The notes below the pieces were generated by a model. The model did no database searches. It was not told the DNA's origin and worked only from the letters and a program-made list of their open reading frames with translations. 64,000 nucleotides of DNA, from positions 62,001-126,000 of the forward strand of contig NZ_JAANOZ010000001.1 in NCBI RefSeq assembly GCF_011320115.1. Direction: 5' to 3'. A program made the position numbers and the translations under genes. Positions within the stretch are counted from its first letter, which is position 1; every line of letters begins with the position of its first letter. Origin of the DNA: Croceibacterium segetis (GTDB taxonomy: Bacteria; Pseudomonadota; Alphaproteobacteria; Sphingomonadales; Sphingomonadaceae). Of the stretch, positions 55,621 to 63,930 are shown piece after piece.

Positions 55621-55901
55621 AAAGCCTTTACGGCCGCTGGTTCGATCTTGGCCTCGATGCCTGGACGCTCGGGATTGAGTCGTCGGCGGTCATTGCTTTA
55701 CGGACGACGAATGCCGCCATGGGCGGAGACGCCGACGGGCGCGAGGCTCGCCGCATGATCCAAGAGAAAGTGAGCGCAGCCATCGAACTTCAGTCGGCTT
55801 TGCTGCTCGGCGGTCTCGGAACCGATCCCGCCACCGCAGCCAAGAGGGTCATCCGGTCCTACACCCGAAAGGTGCGTGCCAACCGCCGCCGGTTGACTTA
55901 G
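55617..55901 (+). CDS. Small alpha-helical protein, unknown, third gene of the trio
   Basis: A 94-residue protein, Ala/Arg/Leu-rich and probably all helical: FDLGLDAWTLGIESSAVIALR, EARRMIQEKVSAAIELQSALLLGG, then a basic end. The first half resembles the opening of phasin-type proteins. ATG 55617 overlaps the DUF1989 stop as ATGA, so it belongs to the trio. No signal or membrane helix. Confidence 0.65.
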   Translation: MKSLYGRWFDLGLDAWTLGIESSAVIALRTTNAAMGGDADGREARRMIQEKVSAAIELQSALLLGGLGTDPATAAKRVIRSYTRKVRANRRRLT

Positions 55902-55971
55902 CCTTGGCACGGTTGTCCGCCGCCGGTCAGCCCAATGTCGGCAATGGGTCGAGCGCGGACCTTGCCCGGCG

Positions 55972-56193
55972 CTAGAAAATCCCGCCCCCGAGCGAGAGCC
56001 GCACCACCGCGATAGCGAACACGATCAAGCAGAAGTTGCGCCCGCCGTTGCTGCGCGAGAGCGCGCCGATGCCGGCGCCGATCACGGCGATGGGCAGGAC
56101 GAACCAGTTGGCCCAACCGAGCAGCGGGATGGTTGCGGGGATCGCCAGTAGCAGGGCGACGATGCCGATCAGGATCGAGATGACGTTGAGCAT
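55972..56193 (-). CDS. Small membrane protein, unknown
   Basis: A 73-residue protein with two or three membrane helices (residues 4-20, 26-46 and 53-68), with a Gly-rich turn (GALSRSNGG) between the last two. Lies alone on the minus strand between two plus-strand units. The hydrophobic pattern and codon use support a real gene; no family recognised. Confidence 0.6.
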   Translation of the reverse strand: MLNVISILIGIVALLLAIPATIPLLGWANWFVLPIAVIGAGIGALSRSNGGRNFCLIVFAIAVVRLSLGGGIF

Positions 56194-56300
56194 GTGTATT
56201 ACATGGGCAGCACGGCGCGCCTGTGCAAGCCCGGCTTTATCTGTTTGCCACGGCCGCTAAGGTGCGGTTCACGCTGCAGGACCGACGGGGAGCGACGCCG

Positions 56301-57626
56301 ATGAACTTACCAGCCTTCGATCCACGACTCACGCGCAGGCAGTTGCTCGGCGGTGCCGCGGCGGCGGGCGCCGTCACCGCGTTCGGCGCGGTCCCGGCAC
56401 TGGCCCAGACGGGCTTCGGCTGGCCCAACGTGACCAGGCTGATCGAAAGCTACGTCAACGATCGCAAGGTTTCCGGCATGGTCGCCGCGCTCGCCTTCGG
56501 CCGGCGCGATCCGGTGTTCATCGCCCGCGGGGTCGACACTTTCGCCCGGCCACGGCTGTCCGACGCCGACAGCATCTACCGCATCTATTCGATGACCAAG
56601 CCGATCACCGGCATGGCGGCGATGATGCTGATCGACGAGGGCAAGCTCGGGCTCGACCAGCCGCTTTACGAGATCCTTCCGGCCTTCAAGGACATGAAGG
56701 TGCAGAAGGTCTACGACGGCCCGATCACCGCCGACAATCTCGAGCCGGCGATCCGCCCGATCACCATCCGCCAGCTGCTCACCCACACTTCGGGCCTCGG
56801 CTACGGGATCGTCCAGCGGGGGCCGATCAGGGAGGCCTTCCAGGACCGCGGCGTGGTCCCGGGGCTGGTCACGCGGCTGCAGACCCTGCCGGTGTTCCGC
56901 GGCACCGCGGTGCCGAGCCTCAAGCTGTTCGCCGACCGTCTTGCCGAGTTCCCGCTGGTCTACCAGCCGGGCACGCGCTGGTCCTATTCGATGGGCGCCG
57001 ACCTGATGGGCCGGGTGATCGAGGTGGTCTCGGGGCAGAAGTTCGATGACTTCCTGCAGCACCGCTTCTTCGATCCGCTGGAGATGGGCGACACCCATTT
57101 CCAGGTCCCGCGTAACGATGCCGACCGCATGACCACCAGCTACTTTCTCGCCGATGGCACGCTCATCCCGATCGATCTCGGCAGCGATTCGGTGTTCATG
57201 GACCCGCCGCCGTTCCCCTTCGGCGGCTCGGGCCTCGCCAGCACGCCGCGCGATTACGACAAGTTTCTGCACATGCTTGCCAGTCACGGCTCGTTCGAGG
57301 GCAAGGAGGTCATGAGCGAGGCCGCGGTGAGGATGGGGACCTCGAACCTGCTGCCCGCTACCGTCCAGCCGGATCCCAATCCCAGGGGTCTCGGGCTCGA
57401 CCTGTCGAAGTACGGCTTCGGTGCGTTCGGGCGGGTCGGCAAGGGCTCGCTGGCGAGCATCTACGGCTGGGCCGGCGCCGCCGGTACGGTCGGCTTCGTC
57501 GACACGCGCACCGGGCTGCGCGCCGGGCTGTTCACCCAGTACATGCCTTCTGAAGCCTATCCGCTGATCGACGAATTCCCGGCGGCGATTCTCGCCGACA
57601 TCCCGAGCCTGCTCGGCGGCGCATGA
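56301..57626 (+). CDS. Tat-exported serine hydrolase, class C beta-lactamase family
   Basis: A 441-residue enzyme. The N-terminus has a twin-arginine signal (LTRRQLLGGAAAAGAV, Arg12-Arg13) with cleavage near ALAQ36. The active-site motif is S97-M-T-K100, the second is WSYSMGAD (Tyr-Ser-Met in place of YxN), and an HxG-like element lies near the GWAGAAGT stretch. The family covers esterases, D-peptidases and transesterases. GGGGAG precedes ATG 56301. Its stop overlaps the nudC ATG (ATGA), starting a three-gene unit with nudC and the FrnE-like gene. Confidence 0.85.
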   Translation: MNLPAFDPRLTRRQLLGGAAAAGAVTAFGAVPALAQTGFGWPNVTRLIESYVNDRKVSGMVAALAFGRRDPVFIARGVDTFARPRLSDADSIYRIYSMTKPITGMAAMMLIDEGKLGLDQPLYEILPAFKDMKVQKVYDGPITADNLEPAIRPITIRQLLTHTSGLGYGIVQRGPIREAFQDRGVVPGLVTRLQTLPVFRGTAVPSLKLFADRLAEFPLVYQPGTRWSYSMGADLMGRVIEVVSGQKFDDFLQHRFFDPLEMGDTHFQVPRNDADRMTTSYFLADGTLIPIDLGSDSVFMDPPPFPFGGSGLASTPRDYDKFLHMLASHGSFEGKEVMSEAAVRMGTSNLLPATVQPDPNPRGLGLDLSKYGFGAFGRVGKGSLASIYGWAGAAGTVGFVDTRTGLRAGLFTQYMPSEAYPLIDEFPAAILADIPSLLGGA

Positions 57627-58507
57627 GCCGAAGGCCGCTCGCTTTCGCCGGGCACCCGCTCGACCGCGCGGACCCGATCCGCTCCGACGCCGCGCGGCTG
57701 GCCGAGCTGGCGCATGGCGAGGCGCGGCTGCTGCGCCTCGACGGGCTGATCCCCCGGCTGGGCGAGGACCAGCGGCTGCAATGGGGCAAGCTGGGCGAGG
57801 CCAATGGCGCGGAAGTGGTCTTCCTCGGCCTGCTCGAGGGCGAGCCGATGTTCGCCGCGGTGCCGACCGAAGGCGATCCCGATCCCGCCTACACCCGCCG
57901 CGAAACCTTCGCCGCGCTCGCCGTCCTCCCGCACGACGAGCTGGCGCTTTACGGCGGCGCGCGCAGCCTGCTCGACTGGCACGCGCGGCATCGCTTCTGC
58001 CCGCAATGCGGCGGCGCGACCGTGCTCGCCAAGGGCGGCTGGCAGCGCGACTGCACGAGCTGCGGCGCGCAGCAGTTCCCGCGCACCGACCCGGTGACGA
58101 TCATGCTGGTCGAGCATGAAGGACGTGTGCTGCTCGGGCGCAACGCGCGCTTTCCCGGGCGCAGCTATTCGGCGCTCGCCGGGTTCGTCGAGCCGGGCGA
58201 GACGATCGAGGAAGCGGTCGCCCGCGAGGTGTTCGAGGAAGCCGGCGTGCGCGTGCGCGACGTGAGCTACATCACCAGCCAGCCGTGGCCGTTCCCCTCG
58301 CAGCTGATGATCGCCTGCCACGCGCATGCCGACGACGACGCGCTCACGCTCGACCCGGCGGAGATCGAGGACGCGCAGTGGTTCACCCGCGAACAGGTGG
58401 TCGAGGCGTTCGAAAAAGGGCATGACAGTCCGACTTTCGTGCCCCCTTTTCCTTTGGCGGTGGCGCACCACATGCTCCGCTGGTGGCTGGAGAAAGACGA
58501 TGGTTAA
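57623..58507 (+). CDS. nudC: NAD+ diphosphatase NudC
   Basis: A 294-residue Nudix hydrolase splitting NAD(H) to NMN and AMP and removing NAD caps from RNA. Zinc ribbon ligands C-x2-C (CPQC) and C-x2-C (CTSC) lie about residues 128-146; the Nudix box is GFVEPGETIEEAVAREVFEEAGV in part; and the array SQPWPFPSQLM is the NudC-specific motif. Overlaps its neighbours on both sides (4 and 8 bases). Confidence 0.95.
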   Translation: MSRRPLAFAGHPLDRADPIRSDAARLAELAHGEARLLRLDGLIPRLGEDQRLQWGKLGEANGAEVVFLGLLEGEPMFAAVPTEGDPDPAYTRRETFAALAVLPHDELALYGGARSLLDWHARHRFCPQCGGATVLAKGGWQRDCTSCGAQQFPRTDPVTIMLVEHEGRVLLGRNARFPGRSYSALAGFVEPGETIEEAVAREVFEEAGVRVRDVSYITSQPWPFPSQLMIACHAHADDDALTLDPAEIEDAQWFTREQVVEAFEKGHDSPTFVPPFPLAVAHHMLRWWLEKDDG

Positions 58508-59183
58508 GCCTGCGATCGACGTGCAGATCTGGTCGGACGTGAATTGCCCGTGGTGCGCGATCGGCTACAGCCAATACGCCAAGGCGCTCGAACAGATCGG
58601 CGGCGAGTTGGACGTGGTCACCCGCTGGATGCCCTTCGAGCTCAATCCCGACGCGCCGCCCGAAGGCAAGGACCAGGCGCAGCACATCGCCGAAGTCTAT
58701 GGCCGCTCGCCCGAGCAGGTCGCAGAAATGCGCGAGCAGCTCAACGCGAAGGCGCGCGCGGCTGGCTTTCCGATGGAGTGGGCCGGTGAGGGCGAGCCGC
58801 CCCCGGCGATGATGTGGAACACATTCGAGGCGCACAAGCTGCTGCGCTGGGCGCTGGCGGTGCATGGTCCCGAGGCGCAGACCCGGCTCAAGGTCGCTCT
58901 GCTCAAGGCGCATTTCCAGCAGCGTCGGCCGATCGGCGAGCGCGAAACCCTGCTCGACGTCGCCGCCGAGCAGGGCTTCGACCGTGCCGAAGCCGCCGCC
59001 GCGCTAGACGAGGAAGCCCTCGCCATCGCCACGCGGATGGAGGAGAAGCGCGGGCTGGAGATGGGCATCAACTCGGTTCCGAGTTTCATCGTCAACGGCC
59101 GTTACCTGATCCCCGGCGCCCAGGAGCCGGAGGTTTATGCCGCCACATTGCGGCGAGTGGCGGAGATGGCGGAGGCGGGTTAG
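58500..59183 (+). CDS. FrnE-like DsbA family oxidoreductase
   Basis: A 227-residue cytoplasmic protein of the DsbA superfamily with C16-PW-C19 in SDVNCPWCAIG and the cis-Pro loop NSVPSFIVNG. No signal peptide, as for FrnE and 2-hydroxychromene-2-carboxylate isomerase relatives. FrnE proteins act in disulfide exchange during oxidative stress; another relative is the polyketide isomerase. ATG 58500 follows GGAGAAAGACG. Shares TTAG with the convergent DUF1489 stop. Confidence 0.85.
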   Translation: MVKPAIDVQIWSDVNCPWCAIGYSQYAKALEQIGGELDVVTRWMPFELNPDAPPEGKDQAQHIAEVYGRSPEQVAEMREQLNAKARAAGFPMEWAGEGEPPPAMMWNTFEAHKLLRWALAVHGPEAQTRLKVALLKAHFQQRRPIGERETLLDVAAEQGFDRAEAAAALDEEALAIATRMEEKRGLEMGINSVPSFIVNGRYLIPGAQEPEVYAATLRRVAEMAEAG

Positions 59184-59572
59184 TCGAGTCCCAGCGCGGC
59201 GAGCTTGCGGATCAGCTTGCCCGGCAGCGCGTCGCCGGCTTGCTCGCCTTCGGCGAGGTCGGGCGGGGCCATCCGGTCGGTCAGGTAGCGCCAGCCCTGG
59301 TGGGCGCGCTTGGCCTTGGGGTGGACCAGGATCAGCTTCGGCGCGAGGCGGATCGTCCAGCGGCGATCCTCGCGCTGTTCGAAGCCGAGAATCTCGCTGC
59401 GGGCGACGATTGCGTGCTCGAGGATCCAGTAGAGCGAGCCGCCGACCATCTCCTCGTGCCGCTTGGGGCAATAGCGCGTGGTCATCAGCGCCTCGGGGCC
59501 CGCCTCGACCCACGCGCGAAGGTTTTCGAGCGTGCCCGATCGGTAGGCGATCTTGGTCATGTGGAGCGGCAT
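59180..59572 (-). CDS. DUF1489 family protein
   Basis: A 130-residue protein of the alphaproteobacterial DUF1489 family: TKIAYRSGTLENLRAWVE, then TTRYCPKRHEEMVGGSLYWILEHAIVARSEILGF and a basic LAPKLILVHPKAKRAHQGWRYL. No function is known. The ATG at 59572 gives the length and opening (MPLHMTK) seen in the family; the frame is open further to 59725 but codes an unrelated basic stretch. It ends on the TTAG shared with the FrnE-like gene. Confidence 0.85.
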   Translation of the reverse strand: MPLHMTKIAYRSGTLENLRAWVEAGPEALMTTRYCPKRHEEMVGGSLYWILEHAIVARSEILGFEQREDRRWTIRLAPKLILVHPKAKRAHQGWRYLTDRMAPPDLAEGEQAGDALPGKLIRKLAALGLD

Positions 59573-59809
59573 GCACGCGAGATAGGGCAATTCCAACATT
59601 CGGCAAGGCAGGCGCCGAAACCGCTTTCCTACAACGGTTTGGCCGTGCCACGCTCCGCGAGGTTCTTTGCCATTGTCGGACACCAGCGGCGCCCTCCGGC
59701 GCGAAATCAGTTGGAGACCTGTCACCCTGTCGGGAGCAGCCTAGTATTTGAAATATAGGGATATTTGGTCAAGCCTCTGGGTGACAGGGTCCGTAAAGTG
59801 TCACCCGGC

Positions 59810-61255
59810 TCAGGGCACCAGCCCGGTCGCCACGGCAAGGCCGAGGAAGACCAGGAAGCCCATCGAATCGGTCGTCATGGTGACGAAGATCGACGAGGCG
59901 ATCGCCGGGTCGGTGTCGAAGCGGTCGAGCGTCAGCGGCACGAGCACACCGGCGAATCCGGCGATGAGAATGTTGGTCAGCATGGCCAGGCCGATCACGA
60001 GGCCCAGGTGCCAGTCGAGGGAGATCGGCGCCCAGTTGTGCCACTCGCCGAAGATCAGGCTGACCACGGTGCCGATCACCAGGGCGACGCTGACGCCGTT
60101 CAGAAGCGCGATCGACATCTCGCGGCGCACCGCGCGCCAGGTGTTGCTGCTGGTCAGCTGGTTGGTGGCGAGCGCGCGGACGGTGACGGCGAGCGTCTGC
60201 GTGCCGGCGTTGCCGCCGATCCCGGCGACGATCGGCATCAGCACCGCCAGGGTCACCAGCTGGGCGATGACGTTCTCGAAGCGCGAGATCACGAACGAGG
60301 CGACCGAGGCGGTGACGAGGTTGGCGATGAGCCAGCGGACCCGCGCGACATAGGCATCGCGGATCGGTTCGTTGATGTCGCCTTCGCCCGCGCCGGACAG
60401 CAGCATCACGTCCTCGCCGGCTTCCTCGGAGATGATGTGGACGATGTCGTCGACCGTCAGCTGGCCGACGAGCCGGCCGCTCTCGTCGACCACGGCGGCG
60501 GAAATCAGGCCGTACTTCTGGAACCGCAGCGCGACCTCTTCCTGGTCCATCCCGACCGGGATCAGCGTCTGGTCGCGCTTCATCACGTCGCTCAGCGCGA
60601 CGGCGCGCGGGGTCCGCAGGATCCAGCTCAGCGCGCAGGTGCCGACCGGCTTGTGCAGCGCGTCGACGACGAAGACTTCCCAGAACTCGGTCGGCAGCTC
60701 GTCGTGCTCGCGCATGTAGTCGATCACGTCGCCGACGCTCATGTGCTCGGGCACCGCGACGAACTCGCGCTGCATCAGGCGGCCGGCGGTCTCTTCCGGA
60801 TAGGCCAGCGCCCGCTCGATCGCCGCGCGGTCCTCCGGCTCCATCTCGGCGAGGATCGCCAGCTGGTCCTCGGGCTCGAGATCCTCGATCAGCTGGACGG
60901 CGTCGTCGGTGTCGAGCTGCTCGGCGATGTCCGCGACCGCTTCCGGCGGCAGCGCTTCCATCATGTCCTCGCGAACGTAATCGTTGAGCTCGGCGATGAC
61001 GTCGGCGGTCAGCAGGTCGGTGATGGCCTTGGCGAGCGCCGCGCGGTCCTCGTGGCCGAGCAGCTCGAACAAGTCGGCGATGTCGGCCGGGTGGAGCGGC
61101 TCGACCAGCTCGTAGGCACGGCCCTCGTCGCGAGCTTCGAGGGCGTCCTCGACCGCGCGGACGAATTCGGGCTTCAGCCGGTTCTCCTCGTCGAGCTCGC
61201 CCTCCTCGGGCGGGGCGGCGTCGGGCGCCAGCTCGTCGATCTCGGTCTCGGCCAT
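59810..61255 (-). CDS. mgtE: Magnesium transporter MgtE
   Basis: A 481-residue Mg2+ channel. Order: an acidic N-terminal superhelix (about 1-160), two CBS domains (about 165-290, with RLMQREFVAVPEHMSV and GRLVGQLTVDDIVHII), and five membrane helices (about 310-481) with conserved GIGGNAGTQTLAV in the pore region and ASSIFVTMTTDSMGFLVFLG at the end. Mg2+ bound to the cytoplasmic domain closes the pore. ATG 61255 gives the usual acidic beginning. Confidence 0.96.
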   Translation of the reverse strand: MAETEIDELAPDAAPPEEGELDEENRLKPEFVRAVEDALEARDEGRAYELVEPLHPADIADLFELLGHEDRAALAKAITDLLTADVIAELNDYVREDMMEALPPEAVADIAEQLDTDDAVQLIEDLEPEDQLAILAEMEPEDRAAIERALAYPEETAGRLMQREFVAVPEHMSVGDVIDYMREHDELPTEFWEVFVVDALHKPVGTCALSWILRTPRAVALSDVMKRDQTLIPVGMDQEEVALRFQKYGLISAAVVDESGRLVGQLTVDDIVHIISEEAGEDVMLLSGAGEGDINEPIRDAYVARVRWLIANLVTASVASFVISRFENVIAQLVTLAVLMPIVAGIGGNAGTQTLAVTVRALATNQLTSSNTWRAVRREMSIALLNGVSVALVIGTVVSLIFGEWHNWAPISLDWHLGLVIGLAMLTNILIAGFAGVLVPLTLDRFDTDPAIASSIFVTMTTDSMGFLVFLGLAVATGLVP

Positions 61256-61351
61256 GGCGGCTTCACTATGCCCGTTGAAGGCAAAAGCAAGCGAAGGGTG
61301 ACATTGCCGGACCGGGGCTTATATCGGCGCCGCAAAAGCAGGAGACTGACC

Positions 61352-61816
61352 ATGGCCGACGACACCCTCACCCTCACCCTCGACACCGGCAACGGCGCGG
61401 GCGGCGACGTGGTCATCAAGCTGCGACCGGACCTCGCGCCGGGCCACGTGGCGCGGATCACCGAGCTGACCAAGGAGGGATTCTACGACGGCGTGGTGTT
61501 CCACCGGGTGATCCCCGGCTTCATGGCCCAGGGCGGCGATCCGACCGGCACCGGCATGAGCGGCAGCGACAAGCCGGACCTCAAGGCCGAGTTCAACGCC
61601 GAACCGCACGTGCGCGGCACCTGCTCGATGGCGCGCACCCAGGTGCCCGACAGCGCCAACAGCCAGTTCTTCATCTGCTTCGACGATGCGCGCTTCCTCG
61701 ACCGGCAATACACCGTGTGGGGCCAGGTCGTCAGCGGGATGGAGCACGTCGACGCGCTCCCCAAGGGCGAGCCGCCGCGCGAGCCCGGCAAGATCGTCAA
61801 GGCGACTGTGGGGTGA
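61352..61816 (+). CDS. ppiB: Peptidyl-prolyl cis-trans isomerase (cyclophilin)
   Basis: A 154-residue cytoplasmic cyclophilin speeding prolyl-bond rotation. Catalytic landmarks: FHRVIPGFMAQGGDPTGTG with the Arg, ANSQFFICF and YTVWGQVVSGM. The length and absence of a signal peptide fit PpiB. AGGAGACTGACC precedes the ATG. A strong stem-loop follows the stop. Confidence 0.95.
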   Translation: MADDTLTLTLDTGNGAGGDVVIKLRPDLAPGHVARITELTKEGFYDGVVFHRVIPGFMAQGGDPTGTGMSGSDKPDLKAEFNAEPHVRGTCSMARTQVPDSANSQFFICFDDARFLDRQYTVWGQVVSGMEHVDALPKGEPPREPGKIVKATVG

Positions 61817-61823
61817 CGCAAGA

Positions 61824-61847
61824 AAGGGGGCGCCGAAGCGCCCCCTT
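61824..61847. terminator. Bidirectional terminator hairpin
   Basis: A perfect 10-base stem AAGGGGGCGC (61824-61833) / GCGCCCCCTT (61838-61847) with loop CGAA. It lies between the cyclophilin gene (+) and the convergent membrane-protein gene (-), and would end both. Confidence 0.8.
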
Positions 61848-61868
61848 CCATTGCCGTCGCCGGCGCCT

Positions 61869-62381
61869 TCAACCCGCGTAGTAGGTGCCGAGCGTAAAGC
61901 CGATCACGCGGCCGCAGAACGGGATCGCCATCCACAGCGCCAGCGACAGCGTCGCCGAGAGCTTGGCGTTGATCGGAATGGCGCCACCGGGAACACCCCA
62001 ACTGGCGACGTCCTTGCTGAAATAGCGGTGGAACACCGCCATGTTCACCCCCGCGAGCGCCATCAACGCCGTCTTCCAGAGGAAGTACGGATTGGCCATG
62101 TAGCTCTGCGCCTTGCTGACGAACAACAGAAGACCGGAAATGACCGCGACGGCGAATGCCACCCAGGTCACCGGCAACGTGTCACGCTCCATCGCGGCGA
62201 CCGACTTGGTGCCCGAGGTGAGGCCGAGCAGCCGCAGGTCCATCACGGCGATCGCCCCGATCACGGTGACGATGGCGATTACATGGATCGTTTCGATCGT
62301 CGGAAACATCCACTCGTTGCCGGCGATGGTGGATCCGAGGCTGGAGTTCTCCAGAGTCGCCCACAGTGAACCGCTTGTCAT
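61869..62381 (-). CDS. Four-helix membrane protein, DUF6644-like (second of pair)
   Basis: A 170-residue protein with about four membrane helices and a conserved His in IETIHVIAIVTVIGAIAVMDLRLLG. It shares with its upstream neighbour the pattern TIH-[IV]-x-[AS]-I-x-V, the [DN]-x-R-[LV]-LG end of the helix, and a W-[IK]-x(T/A)L helix. It resembles the DUF6644/DUF2214 type, by recollection. The His pairs in helices could ligate heme. GAGGAGAGCACGTC precedes the ATG. Confidence 0.7.
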   Translation of the reverse strand: MTSGSLWATLENSSLGSTIAGNEWMFPTIETIHVIAIVTVIGAIAVMDLRLLGLTSGTKSVAAMERDTLPVTWVAFAVAVISGLLLFVSKAQSYMANPYFLWKTALMALAGVNMAVFHRYFSKDVASWGVPGGAIPINAKLSATLSLALWMAIPFCGRVIGFTLGTYYAG

Positions 62382-62393
62382 GACGTGCTCTCC

Positions 62394-62927
62394 TCAATTC
62401 GGTGCGTAAGCGATCCAGCGGCCGCCGGCGATTACCAGGCACCAGAGGATCGTCAGGAAGATGGCGCCGGTGCGCAACGAAGCGTGGCCGCTCGGCGAGA
62501 CGTCCCAGGTGTCCAGCCGGCCCCGAAGCGAGCGCTGGAACCAGAGCGAACCGACCACCGCAATCAGCAGCAGCGTCATCTTGATCCAGAAAACCGAGTT
62601 GACCATGTTGCGAACCGGTTCGCTGATCAGCAGGATCACCCCGCTAGCCACCAGCACGAGCAGCGCCGACCACATCCACGGGCGATAGCGGCGATAGGCG
62701 GCTTCGAGGTTCTGGTCGGTGCCGTTGATTCCCAGCACGCGGAAGTTGAGCAGCAAGGTCGAGCCGAACAGCACCGCGATCGACAGGATGTGTATCGTCT
62801 GGAACGCCGGGATCGCGTAGAAGTGGCTCTGGAGCCACAGCGCGAACGGCCAATCCGAAACCCACAGCGAAAACTCGACCAAGTGCGTCGTGCGCAGCAA
62901 CTCGGTCATGTGAAACAGCCAGTCCAT
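62394..62927 (-). CDS. Four-helix membrane protein, DUF6644-like (first of pair)
   Basis: A 177-residue protein with about four membrane helices. Helix one has FQTIHILSIAVLFGSTLLLNFRVLG, matching its downstream partner 12 bases away on the same strand; FWIKMTLLLIAVVGSLWFQRSL follows. The two genes are old paralogs and probably form one complex. A cytochrome-b561-like role is conceivable given the conserved His, but this is inference. Confidence 0.7.
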   Translation of the reverse strand: MDWLFHMTELLRTTHLVEFSLWVSDWPFALWLQSHFYAIPAFQTIHILSIAVLFGSTLLLNFRVLGINGTDQNLEAAYRRYRPWMWSALLVLVASGVILLISEPVRNMVNSVFWIKMTLLLIAVVGSLWFQRSLRGRLDTWDVSPSGHASLRTGAIFLTILWCLVIAGGRWIAYAPN

Positions 62928-62942
62928 CCCTCGTCCCCTGTG

Positions 62943-62979
62943 ACCGGCGGCGGCGCTTCAGGGCGCCGCCTCAACCGGT
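62943..62979. terminator. GC-rich stem-loop between the LysR gene and the membrane-protein pair
   Basis: A perfect 8-base stem GGCGGCGC (62949-62956) / GCGCCGCC (62963-62970), framed by an outer ACCGG (62943-62947) / CCGGT (62975-62979). It may end LysR transcription on the minus strand before the pair starts at 62927. Confidence 0.5.
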
Positions 62980-63045
62980 TTCAGGAACTGAAGATGACTT
63001 TGTCCGGCACGAACGGCATTGACGCGGATCAACTAAGCCAAGCGG

Positions 63046-63930
63046 CTACAATCCCGCATCGATCAGCCAATCGTAGAACATGCGCACCGGGCGGTTCTCA
63101 AGGTCCATCGGGCGGCAGACGAACCAGTAGCTGTAGGGGCTCTGGACCTCGACATCGAACAAGTGGGCGAGGCGCGGGTCGCGGGCGCGCTTGAGGTGGT
63201 CGTCGTGCATCATCGCGATGCCGAGGCCCTGCGCCGCGGCCTCGAGGATCAGCTGGCCGGAATCGTAATGGTCGATCGCCGCGGGGTGCAGATTGGGCAT
63301 GCCGATCGCCATCTTCCACGCATCGAAGCTCTGCGGCAGGTCGCTGTGGATCAGGAAAGTCTGCTTCTCGAGCGCCTCGATGCCGGGATTGGAGCCGATT
63401 TCCTCGGCCAGTTCGCGGCTGCAGATCGCGTGAACGGTGTTTTGATCGAGCTGAACCGCATGGAAGCCGGGCTCGGGCCTGGTGGTCAGCAGGATCGCCG
63501 CATCCAGCGTGTCGCCGACGCGGTCGATCAGGTGCGGCCCGGTGTCGATGTCGATGTGCAGCCGCGGGTGCAGCTTGCGCAACTCGGGCAGGCGCGGGAA
63601 CAGCCGCTGAGCGCCGAACAGCGGCAGCGTGCCGAGCCGCAGGCGCAGGAGCTGGAGGTTCTCCGACTGGTTCTCGACCGCCGCCGCGAGCGCGTCGAGG
63701 TGCGGCTGCACCGCTTCGTAGAACGCGCGTCCTTCGTCGGTCAGCTTCATGGTCTGCCCCGAGCGCGAGAACAGCTTCTTCCCGGTGAAGTCCTCGAGAT
63801 TGCCGATGCGCCGCGACAGCGCCGACGGGCTCAGCCCAAGCTCCGCCGCGGCCGCCCGCGCCGAGCCGAGGCGGACGGTGCGCATGAACGCTTCGAGCGC
63901 GCGCAAGGGGGGGAGTCGGCGGATCGGCAT
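63046..63930 (-). CDS. LysR-family transcriptional regulator (GcvA-like)
   Basis: A 294-residue regulator. Residues 4-63 are the winged helix with PPLRALEAFMRTVRLGSARAAAAELGLSPSALSRRI in part, a GcvA-like opening; about 90-290 is the periplasmic-binding-type effector domain with LILEAAAQGLGIAMM. ATG 63930 is used; a GTG nine bases upstream is possible. Its target is unknown. The next genes on the strand are the DUF6644-like pair. The last 70 bases of the window, beyond its start, hold no gene visible here. Confidence 0.88.
   Translation of the reverse strand: MPIRRLPPLRALEAFMRTVRLGSARAAAAELGLSPSALSRRIGNLEDFTGKKLFSRSGQTMKLTDEGRAFYEAVQPHLDALAAAVENQSENLQLLRLRLGTLPLFGAQRLFPRLPELRKLHPRLHIDIDTGPHLIDRVGDTLDAAILLTTRPEPGFHAVQLDQNTVHAICSRELAEEIGSNPGIEALEKQTFLIHSDLPQSFDAWKMAIGMPNLHPAAIDHYDSGQLILEAAAQGLGIAMMHDDHLKRARDPRLAHLFDVEVQSPYSYWFVCRPMDLENRPVRMFYDWLIDAGL

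Noticed and set aside
59718-59805. Repeated TGTCACCC / GGGTGACA pieces upstream of the DUF1489 gene as an operator
   Set aside because: Pieces do not form a consistent palindrome or spacing; may be chance or a worn repeat.
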